A stretch of 64,000 bases of DNA. Origin: Rhodospirillaceae bacterium. GTDB lineage: Bacteria; Pseudomonadota; Alphaproteobacteria; Rhodospirillales; Rhodospirillaceae. The position numbers and the translations under genes are program-made. Shown one piece after another: positions 34,357-41,486 of the stretch. The notes beneath the pieces were generated by a model. The model did not search any database. It was given only the letters and a program-made list of their open reading frames with translations, and was not told the origin of the DNA. Location: NCBI GenBank assembly GCA_947476695.1, contig CANJRD010000008.1, positions 62,001 through 126,000 of the forward strand, written 5' to 3'. Every line of letters begins with the position of its first letter. The first letter of the stretch is position 1.

Positions 34357-34527
34357 GAAGCTTGCCCTTCCCTCAACTAAGCCTCGAAATTCAAGACAAG
34401 ACGCGCCTGCGAATCAACTGAATTCGATTGTCAGAAATATTCAATCGCGCGTAACGATGGCGATTGCGAGGTCCCGCCCTTATGGTGAATCTGCGAAAGG
34501 GCCTAGAAAAAATATGAAATCACGCGC
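34357..34527. promoter_or_regulatory. Divergent promoter region, hpnK and hpnA
   Basis: These 171 bases are clearly lower in GC than the genes on either side. On the plus strand TTGTCA (34428-34433) and TAACGA (34452-34457) are 18 bases apart and could be the -35/-10 pair for hpnA; they match consensus only weakly. No clear operator palindrome was seen. A short in-frame ATG (34513) lies before the hpnA start but gives no convincing peptide. Confidence 0.3.
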
Positions 34528-35514
34528 ATGACGACCTTAGTGACAGGGGCCACCGGCTTTGTGGGGTCGGCTGTTATCCGCCAGCTTCTGCGGCGCGGCG
34601 AAGCCGTACGAGTGTTGGCGCGCGCCGGTAGCAACAGGCGCAACCTTACCGATCTTGATCTCGAGATCGTGGAAGGCGACTTGAACGATGCCCAAGCACG
34701 CGCCGCCGCCGTACGCGGCATCACGGCGCTGTATCACGTCGCCGCCGACTATCGGCTCTGGGTCCCGGACCCGGCGGCCATGTACGCCACGAACGTCGAT
34801 GCCACCGCCGATCTGATCCGTCGCGCGACAGAAGCCGGCGCACAGCGCATCGTCTACACAAGTTCCGTCGCGACGCTGGGCCTGCACGCGGATGGAACGC
34901 CTTCGGACGAAGAGACGCCCGTGGTGCTCGCCGACATGGTCGGGCCTTACAAGCGCTCGAAGTACATGGCCGAGGAGGTCGTGCGCGGCCTGGCCGACGC
35001 AGGCTTGCCCATCGTCATCATCAATCCGACGGCCCCGGTCGGGCCGCGCGACGTCAAGCCGACACCCACCGGCCGCATGGTGCTGGAAGCCGCCGCCGGC
35101 CGCATGCCGGCCTTTGTCGATACCGGCCTCAATCTCGTGCACGTCGACGACGTCGCGATGGGGCATGTGCTCGCGCACGATAAAGGCCAGATCGGCCAGC
35201 GTTACATCGTGGGCGCGGAGAACATGACCCTTGAGCAGATCCTGGGGCGCATCGCAGCCCTCACGGGCGGGCGCGCGCCAAAGATCAAGCTGCCGACCGG
35301 GGCGATCCTGCCGATCGCCTATGCGGCGGAGGCTTGGGCCCGTATCAGCGGTCGCGAACCTTTCGTCACCGTCGACGGCCTGAAGCTTGCGCGTAAATGC
35401 ATGTTCTTCACCTTCGCGAAAGCCGCGCGCGAGCTTGGCTACACGGCGCGTCCGGTGGACGACGCATTGATCGATGCGATTGCCTGGTTCCGCGCCGAAG
35501 GGCTGCTGCGCTGA
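34528..35514 (+). CDS. hpnA: HpnA, hopanoid-associated sugar epimerase
   Basis: HpnA is an extended short-chain dehydrogenase/reductase found in hopanoid clusters. The 328-residue protein has the cofactor motif TLVTGATGFVGSAVI at the start, SSVATLG (catalytic serine region) and YKRSK (the YxxxK pair), and the family's NPTAPVGPRDVKPTPTGRMV. It is thought to supply or convert a sugar of the head group, but its substrate is not established. It ends one base before the convergent response regulator's stop. Confidence 0.93.
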   Translation: MTTLVTGATGFVGSAVIRQLLRRGEAVRVLARAGSNRRNLTDLDLEIVEGDLNDAQARAAAVRGITALYHVAADYRLWVPDPAAMYATNVDATADLIRRATEAGAQRIVYTSSVATLGLHADGTPSDEETPVVLADMVGPYKRSKYMAEEVVRGLADAGLPIVIINPTAPVGPRDVKPTPTGRMVLEAAAGRMPAFVDTGLNLVHVDDVAMGHVLAHDKGQIGQRYIVGAENMTLEQILGRIAALTGGRAPKIKLPTGAILPIAYAAEAWARISGREPFVTVDGLKLARKCMFFTFAKAARELGYTARPVDDALIDAIAWFRAEGLLR

Positions 35515-35515
35515 C

Positions 35516-35905
35516 TCACCCGGTGACGGGTGACGCCGCTTTCGCTTCCAATGCCGCCATGAGCGCCACCGTCAGGCTTTCCGGCGTGTAGGATTTGGCC
35601 AAGCGGACGCCGCTTTCAAAGTCCGCAAGCGAGCGCGTGTGCGGGGTATATCCGGTGGCAAAGACCACGGGAATGCCGCGCGACTGGGCGATGCGGCCCA
35701 ACGGGAAACTCATCTGGCCATTGAGGTTCACGTCCAGAAGCACGAGGTCGTACGTTCCCTCGGTGAGACGCCTTTCCGCATCCTCGAACGTGCCGACCAC
35801 TTCGATGCTGGCGGCCCCGAGCGTGCGGATCATGCTCTCTGCGTCCAGCGCGACCAGGAATTCGTCCTCGACAACAAGCACCGCCAAGCCAGAAATCATC
35901 GTCAT
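35516..35905 (-). CDS. Single-domain response regulator (receiver)
   Basis: A stand-alone receiver of 129 residues. The acidic pocket VVEDEF is near residue 12, the phosphoacceptor is the aspartate in LVLLDVNLNGQ near residue 58, and the threonine/lysine pair is FATGYTPHT and AKSYTPESL. There is no output domain. The ATG at 35905 or the GTG at 35911 could start it. It lies directly after the broken HWE kinase gene, with 31 bases from the present TGA stop, or about 10 from the presumed original TAA, so it is probably the kinase's partner. Confidence 0.85.
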   Translation of the reverse strand: MTMISGLAVLVVEDEFLVALDAESMIRTLGAASIEVVGTFEDAERRLTEGTYDLVLLDVNLNGQMSFPLGRIAQSRGIPVVFATGYTPHTRSLADFESGVRLAKSYTPESLTVALMAALEAKAASPVTG

Positions 35906-35915
35906 AGACACTCGC

Positions 35916-36453
35916 TTACAGTGGCGCCGTGATCTCTCAGGTCAGGCCGTCCGTCCCGAGGCGATGATCGCAGGCCCCGCGCAGGTCGTGGACGACCGCA
36001 TTCTTGATGAGACGCGTGCCGAAACTCTCGACCAGCTGATTCAAGTTGATCGGACTGGCGAACGCCTCCTGCCAGTTGATCGTGATCTCGCGGCCCGAGC
36101 CGTCGACAGTGACCAGCCAGTTGATATCGAGCGTGCCGCCGACCTTCGACAGAGCCCCGTACTTGGCCGCGTTCGTCGTCAGCTCGTGGAGCGTCAGAGT
36201 CAGCGAAAGCGCATGCTTTGACGGAAGCTCGACGGGCGGCCCATTTAGCCGGACCTTCTTGGTTTGCTCGAACGGCATCAGCTCGGATTTGAGGATGTCC
36301 TGTAAGGCCGCACCGCGCCAATCGCGTGTGGTCAACAAGTCGTGGGTCGCGGCAAGCGCGCGGATGCGGCTTTTCAGCGTTTCAGCCAGATCGGTGTTGT
36401 CGACCTTTGTCATCGTGGTCTGATTGACGATGGAATTCACGGACGCCAGCGTG
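35916..36453 (-). pseudogene. HWE kinase catalytic end, detached from its sensor by a frameshift
   Basis: This is the 3' part of the gene that starts at 39426, now in a different frame. It encodes the transmitter after the H-box: KNTLASVNSIV, HELTTNAAKYGALS (the N-box of HWE/HisKA_2 kinases) and SFGTRLIKNAVVHD. The frame shift lies in the T6 run at 36454-36459. A second defect sits near the end: a TGA at 35937-35939 where the family has GLTC, followed by six codons EITAPL and a TAA at 35916-35918. Without both lesions the protein would be about 1170 residues. The short independent frame from 36440 has a GTG start and is not expected to be made on its own. Confidence 0.75.
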
Positions 36454-39426
36454 TTTTTTGACGCGATGCTGAAGCTCGTCCATCAGATGCCGCGTCTCGG
36501 TCTCGAGACGCCGAAGCTCGGTGACATCCTTCAGGACGATACCGACGGCGGTGACCCGGCCCTCCTGTTCGTACGGATAGATGTCGACCAGGAAGTCGTG
36601 GAAAGCCTCGCCGCCGACGCGGATCGTCACTTCAAGATTCACGACCTCGCGGTTTTGCGCGAAGACCTCCTTGATCGGCTGCTCCATGCGCTCAAACAGA
36701 TTCGGCGCCATTTCTTCGACGGACCGGCCGAGATGGCTCTCGATCGACGCGCCATTAAGGTCGGCGAAGCGCTGGTTGATCTTGAGATAGCGGCCATTGC
36801 GGTCGACCAGCGCCATGCCGACAGGGGCTGTCTTGTAGAGCGTCTCGATTTCATCGCTGCGCTGCCGCGCCAGCGCCTCGTTGTGCGTTAGAGCGGCCTG
36901 GGCCTGCGTGATCTTGGTGACATCCGAGAAGACGAGCACGACGCCGTCGACCGCGCCCTCCATGGTCTGGTACGGCAAGGCGCGCAACACATAGTGTTCC
37001 TTGCCGTCCTCGGTCGCGATGTCCTGCTCGCTCGCCTGGCCGGTCTGCAGGACGCGACGCGCGATGACCTCGAAGTCGACCTGCGTGCGGGTCACGACAT
37101 CCGAAAGCGCCCGGCCACGGTCCTTCTCCTGATCCTGGAAGCGGAACAGCGAACGGATGGCCGGCGTGAAACTGCGGATTCGCAGCTTGCTGTCGAGGAA
37201 GATCGTGGGGACCTGCGTGCTTTCCATGAAGTTCTGCAAGTCGGCATTGGCCCGGCCAAGCTGATCGACCTTGTTCTTCAGCTCTTCGTTGACGGTCGCC
37301 AGTTCCTCGTTTGTCGACTGAAGTTCCTCGTTCATCGACATCATTTCTTCGTTGGTGCTCTTCAGCTCCTCATTCGAGGTTTCGAGCTCCTCCACCGTCG
37401 TGCGCAGCCGCGAGCGGGCTTCGTTGAGTTCGTCTTCGAGGTGGCGAATGTTCTCTTCATGCGCCGAGTTCGTGGTGTCGGCCGCTGCGACATCCTCGTC
37501 CTGGGTCTCGGGCGCCCGGTCCTGGAACACGAGCAGGATCTCGTCATAGCCGATCGGATCGGCCGTCACTGTGACCAGGCGATAGCTGTCGTCGTCTTCG
37601 ACGCGGACATTGCGCTGGATGCTGCGCTTGCCCGAGCGCCGGGTTGTGTCGAGCGCCGAGCGGATCGCGGAGCGCAACCCCGGCTTGGCGAGGTCGGTGA
37701 TGCGGCTGGAGGGCAGACCCGCCGCCAGTTCCAGGAATTTTCCGGTACGGCTGGACGAGCGAACGATATCGTTGCTTGCGTTGACCACGACATGCGCCGG
37801 CGCATAGAAATCGTTGATGCGTCGCATCGTGACGTCGAGGCGGTCAGCGCTTGTCGGGAAACGTTCTTTGGTTTCGCGCTCGGCGGCTGAATCGGCTAAG
37901 GGCACGAACAGCGGCATCGCCACCGATTGCCGCATACCGCCGCGACGGCGGAAGATGCGCGACCCGGCATCCGCGGTGTCGAAAAGATCGTTACGGCTGG
38001 CGATGTTCTCCGCCGAGCCCAGGAACAACCAGCCGCCCTGCTTCAGCGCGTAGTGGAAGATGGGCAGCAGGCGTTGCTGGAGCGGCGGTTTCAGATAGAT
38101 CAGCAGGTTCCGGCAGACGATCATGTCGACGCGCGAGAACGGCGGGTCCTTGATGAGGTTATGGTTCGAGACACGGACCATGTCCCTGATGGACTGGTTC
38201 AATACGAAGCCGTCGTCCTGCGAATAGAAATAGCGATCCAGCAGCTCGACGGGCACATCCTTCACCGCAGGCGGCGGGTACTTCGCTTCCCGCGCCTTTG
38301 CCAGCATCGGCTCATCGATGTCGGTGGCGAAAATCTGGACACGCGGACGCACGTCCATCCGCGACATCTGTTCGGCCAACAGGATGGCGAGGCTGTAAGC
38401 CTCTTCGCCGCTGGAGCAACCGGGCGTCCAGATGCGGATGGAATCCGCAGCCCCCTTGTTGCGCAGCAGCTCCGGCACGACTTCGCGCCGCAGGTAGTTG
38501 AAGGCTTCGGCATCGCGGAAGAAGGCCGTGACGTTGATCAGCAGATCGCGGAACAGCATTCCCGGCTCGATATCGCTCTGGCGCAGGCGCTTGAGGTATT
38601 CGTCGCCGGTGGTGCCCAGCACCTGCATGCGCCGTTGCGCGCGCCGCAGCATCGTGGAGCTTTTGTACTGACTGAAGTCGTGGCCGAGCTTGCGGCGGAG
38701 TTCCTCGCACATGCGCTTGAGGAAATCGGCTTCCTCGGTCAGCGCCGGCGCGCCGGACTGGGCGCGGTCGAAATAGTCGCGCAGCGCGGTGGGCATGTCG
38801 CCGACGTTGAGCACTTTGTCGACGAGGCCCGTGGCGACCGCGCTGCGCGGCATGCCTTCGTATTTCGCCGTGTCCGGTTCCTGGACCAGCGTCAGGCCGC
38901 CCGCTTCCTTGATGGCGCGCAAACCCTCGCTGCCGTCGCTGCCCGTTCCTGACAGCACGATACAGGCGCTGTTGGCGCCTTGGTCGACCGCGAGGCTGCG
39001 GAAGAACACGTCGATGGGACGGCGGAAGCCGCGCGGTTCGGAGAACTCCGAAAGCCGCAGGCAGGCATTCTCGATGCTGAGCCTGGCGTTCGGGGGGATC
39101 AGATAAACGTTATTCGGCTCGATGCCGATGCCGTCCGTCGCCTGCTGCACGTGCATCGTCGTGCGGCGGCTGAGCAGTTCCGCCAGCATGCTTTCGTGGT
39201 TGGGATCGAGATGCTGCACCAGCACGTAGGCGTGGCCGGGGTCGGGCGGCATGTGCGCGAGGAACGTCTGCAGCGCCTCAAGGCCGCCCGCAGATGCACC
39301 CAGTCCGATGACGGGGCATGGGGCCGGATGGGCTCCCAAGTGGGGCGTGTCAGGCGCCGGGATGGGCTCGAAAGAGTCGATCCTCCGAGCGGAGGTCGCT
39401 GTCTGGTCTACAGCCTCAGGTTCCAT
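36382..39426 (-). CDS. CheB/CheR/PAS sensor protein, 5' part of a broken HWE histidine kinase
   Basis: A 1014-residue protein with a CheB methylesterase domain (GLGASAGGLEALQTF, VLVQHLDPNHESMLAELL, VLSGTGSDGSEG, about residues 35-220), a CheR methyltransferase domain (LGHDFSQYKSSTMLRRAQRR, FFRDAEAF, WTPGCSSGEEAYSLAI, about 235-510), a PAS-like part, a coiled coil (ELETSNEELKSTNEEMM, about 660-725) and two PAS domains. It ends in the H-box ELQHRVKK, after which the frame leaves the kinase (AGVREFHRQ...SG). Removing one base from the T6 run at 36454-36459 restores HRVKNTLASVNSIV. It may be a sequencing error, a true inactivation, or slippage. Partner: receiver at 35516. Confidence 0.85.
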   Translation of the reverse strand: MEPEAVDQTATSARRIDSFEPIPAPDTPHLGAHPAPCPVIGLGASAGGLEALQTFLAHMPPDPGHAYVLVQHLDPNHESMLAELLSRRTTMHVQQATDGIGIEPNNVYLIPPNARLSIENACLRLSEFSEPRGFRRPIDVFFRSLAVDQGANSACIVLSGTGSDGSEGLRAIKEAGGLTLVQEPDTAKYEGMPRSAVATGLVDKVLNVGDMPTALRDYFDRAQSGAPALTEEADFLKRMCEELRRKLGHDFSQYKSSTMLRRAQRRMQVLGTTGDEYLKRLRQSDIEPGMLFRDLLINVTAFFRDAEAFNYLRREVVPELLRNKGAADSIRIWTPGCSSGEEAYSLAILLAEQMSRMDVRPRVQIFATDIDEPMLAKAREAKYPPPAVKDVPVELLDRYFYSQDDGFVLNQSIRDMVRVSNHNLIKDPPFSRVDMIVCRNLLIYLKPPLQQRLLPIFHYALKQGGWLFLGSAENIASRNDLFDTADAGSRIFRRRGGMRQSVAMPLFVPLADSAAERETKERFPTSADRLDVTMRRINDFYAPAHVVVNASNDIVRSSSRTGKFLELAAGLPSSRITDLAKPGLRSAIRSALDTTRRSGKRSIQRNVRVEDDDSYRLVTVTADPIGYDEILLVFQDRAPETQDEDVAAADTTNSAHEENIRHLEDELNEARSRLRTTVEELETSNEELKSTNEEMMSMNEELQSTNEELATVNEELKNKVDQLGRANADLQNFMESTQVPTIFLDSKLRIRSFTPAIRSLFRFQDQEKDRGRALSDVVTRTQVDFEVIARRVLQTGQASEQDIATEDGKEHYVLRALPYQTMEGAVDGVVLVFSDVTKITQAQAALTHNEALARQRSDEIETLYKTAPVGMALVDRNGRYLKINQRFADLNGASIESHLGRSVEEMAPNLFERMEQPIKEVFAQNREVVNLEVTIRVGGEAFHDFLVDIYPYEQEGRVTAVGIVLKDVTELRRLETETRHLMDELQHRVKKHAGVREFHRQSDHDDKGRQHRSG

Positions 39427-39576
39427 GGGATTTGAAACGCAAGCGCGCCGTAAAGGTTTCCCTCCCCAAGAGACGGATCGCTGAGTTGCTCAACAAAACC
39501 TATAGGTCAGGCACCAAAGACCCAGACGTAGAGGGGCAAATTCTCATGAAAATTCAAATGGAAAGCGAGGCGTGGC

Positions 39577-40248
39577 CTAGGCGCGCGCAACGGCCGCGCC
39601 GTCGGTGATCACATCCACCTGCCCGTCCCGCATATGGACGACGCGCGTGGCCAGACGCGCGATTTCCGTGGGCTCGTGGCTGACGTAGAGCATCGGCACC
39701 CGCACGCTGTCCCGGAGCCGTTCGAGGTACGGCATGATCTCGGCCTTACGCCCGGCATCGAGCGACGACAGCGGCTCGTCCAGAAGCAGGATGCGCGGGC
39801 TTGTCAGTAGCGCACGCCCGATCGCCACGCGTTGCTGCTCGCCGCCCGACAGCGTTTCGGGCGCGCGGTCGAGCAAGCTCTCAAGGCCAAGCAGCGCGAT
39901 AACCTCCGGCGGATGGACATAGCGATTGGCCGTCTCGACCAGGCGATAGCCGTAGGTGAGATTGCGGCGTACCGACAGATGCGGGAACAACCGCCCATCC
40001 TGGAATACATACCCGATACGGCGCGCCGGCGGCGGCAGCGCGACCCGCGCCTCGCTGTCGAACAGCACCGTGCTGTCGGCGACGATACGCCCGCGATCCG
40101 GCGCAAGCACACCGGCGATCATATTGAGGACAGACGACTTCCCGGCGCCGGACGGGCCAAATAGCGCCGTCACGCCGGTCTCGGCGACAAACTGCACGGC
40201 GATGGCGAAGGTGCCACGCCTGAGCGCGATGTCGACGGCGAGGCTCAT
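39577..40248 (-). CDS. modC: Molybdate ABC transporter ATP-binding protein, short form
   Basis: ModC-type ATPase, 223 residues. Walker A GPSGAGKS near residue 32, the Q-loop YVFQDGRLFPHLSV, signature LSGGEQQRV, Walker B ILLLDEPLSSLD and switch SHEPTEIARL are all present. Typical ModC proteins are about 350 residues because of a carboxyl-terminal TOBE (molybdate-binding) domain; here the protein stops after the nucleotide-binding domain. The start is the ATG at 40248 (MSLAVDIALRRG), four bases after the modB stop; the frame is open upstream within modB. Confidence 0.88.
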   Translation of the reverse strand: MSLAVDIALRRGTFAIAVQFVAETGVTALFGPSGAGKSSVLNMIAGVLAPDRGRIVADSTVLFDSEARVALPPPARRIGYVFQDGRLFPHLSVRRNLTYGYRLVETANRYVHPPEVIALLGLESLLDRAPETLSGGEQQRVAIGRALLTSPRILLLDEPLSSLDAGRKAEIMPYLERLRDSVRVPMLYVSHEPTEIARLATRVVHMRDGQVDVITDGAAVARA

Positions 40249-40252
40249 GCGA

Positions 40253-40948
40253 TCATACCCGCACGGCCCGCGCCCGCATGCGCTTCTCGACCGCGTCCGC
40301 GCCCAGCATGGCGGCGATCGAGACGAGCACCGATAACCCCGCCAGGCGCAGCGCCGCGTCGTCGCCGCCGGGCTGTTGCAGCAGACTGTAGATCGCGATG
40401 GGCAAGGTGCGCGTCTCGCCGGGAATGTTGGAGACAAAGGTGATGGTCGCGCCGAACTCGCCGAAGCTTTTGGCAAAGGACAGGATCGCGCCGGCGATGA
40501 TGCCCGGGACACAGAGGGGCACGGTGATGGTGAAGAACACGCGCCAGGGCTGCGCGCCGAGCGTGGAGGCCGCCGTCTCCAACCGGCGGTCCACCGCGTC
40601 GATGGAGAGCTTCATCGCCCGCACCATCAAGGGCAGGCCCATGATCGCCGCCGCCAGAGCGGCCCCGGTCCACTTGAACGCGATCGTGATCCCAAACACA
40701 TTCTGCAACAGGCGTCCCAACGGGCCTTGGGTGCCGAACAGCAGCAACAGCGCGAAGCCCGTCACCACCGGCGGCAAGACCAACGGCAGATGCACGAACG
40801 CATTCAGCAGGGACTTCCCGGGGAATTCGCGCCGCGCCAGCACATGCGCCAGCGCGAAGCCGACCGGCAGGCTAAAGATAACGCTGACCAGCCCGACCTT
40901 CAGGCTCAGGCGCACGGCATCCCACTCGGCGGGTGTGAATTCGAACAT
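40253..40948 (-). CDS. modB: Molybdate ABC transporter permease
   Basis: ModB, 231 residues, with about five membrane segments. The EAA-type loop that contacts ModC is ETAASTLGAQPWRVFFTITVPLCVPG near residue 135. ALAHVLARREFPGKSLLNAFVHLPLVLPPVV is the typical amino part (about residues 25-60). It lies after modE (57 bases) and directly before modC. No periplasmic binding protein gene modA is in this operon or elsewhere in the window. Confidence 0.92.
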   Translation of the reverse strand: MFEFTPAEWDAVRLSLKVGLVSVIFSLPVGFALAHVLARREFPGKSLLNAFVHLPLVLPPVVTGFALLLLFGTQGPLGRLLQNVFGITIAFKWTGAALAAAIMGLPLMVRAMKLSIDAVDRRLETAASTLGAQPWRVFFTITVPLCVPGIIAGAILSFAKSFGEFGATITFVSNIPGETRTLPIAIYSLLQQPGGDDAALRLAGLSVLVSIAAMLGADAVEKRMRARAVRV

Positions 40949-41005
40949 GCATATTCCCCGACGATATATTCGGCGGGATAGATCGGCGCGGCAATCAGAA
41001 TTCGG

Positions 41006-41347
41006 TTAGCGCAGGTCCGACGCCAGGGCCTTCAGGTCGCTGGCGATGGCCTTCTCGGTCTTCGCCATGATGATTGCGTAGCGCTTCATCACGGCGGTCC
41101 CGAGCGGCGTCAACATGGCGTGGCCACCGCCGCCGCGACCGCCCTTCGCGGTCTCGACCAACGGCGATTTGAACGAGCGATTGAGTTCGTCGACCAGCAA
41201 CCAGGCGCGGCGATAGCTCATGCCCATAGCCTTCGCCGCCGCCGAGATCGAGCCGGTGTCGACGATTAGCGACAACAGCTCGGCCTTACCGGGCCCCAGC
41301 AGGACCTCTTCGTTGAGCGCGATCTTGAGATGCAGACGCGGTGCCAT
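41006..41347 (-). CDS. ModE-like winged-helix regulator, DNA-binding domain only
   Basis: A 113-residue protein equal to the amino-terminal LysR-type HTH of ModE: GPGKAELLSLIVDTGSISAAAKAMGMSYRRAWLLVDELN (recognition helix about residues 33-60) followed by a glycine-rich wing (AKGGRGGGGHAMLTPLG). The two molybdate-binding Mop domains of full-length ModE are absent. The ATG at 41347 (MAPRLHLKI) is preferred; the frame is open to 41449 but that part reads as noise. It precedes modB and modC on the same strand. Confidence 0.88.
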   Translation of the reverse strand: MAPRLHLKIALNEEVLLGPGKAELLSLIVDTGSISAAAKAMGMSYRRAWLLVDELNRSFKSPLVETAKGGRGGGGHAMLTPLGTAVMKRYAIIMAKTEKAIASDLKALASDLR

Positions 41348-41456
41348 GCACAAGAAATGGCATGGGTACGTAGGGAGAGCAATAACGCTCCACGTCGTCC
41401 TTGGGCCCGGCGGGGCAAGCCCTAGGGTGACGGCGAGAGAGGCGGGCACAAACCAA

Positions 41457-41481
41457 AACCCCCGCCTTTAGGGCGGGGGTT
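41457..41481 (-). terminator. Rho-independent-type terminator after clpA
   Basis: A perfect ten-base-pair stem AACCCCCGCC / GGCGGGGGTT with a five-base loop, followed on the minus strand by TTGGTTT. It lies six bases after the clpA stop and separates clpA from modE. Confidence 0.8.
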
Positions 41482-41486
41482 GGTAG

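Noticed and set aside
34513-34527. ATG at 34513 as an upstream start for hpnA
   Set aside because: It is in frame, but the added residues MKSRA have no family support; MTTLVTGATGFVGS at 34528 gives the Rossmann motif at the usual place.
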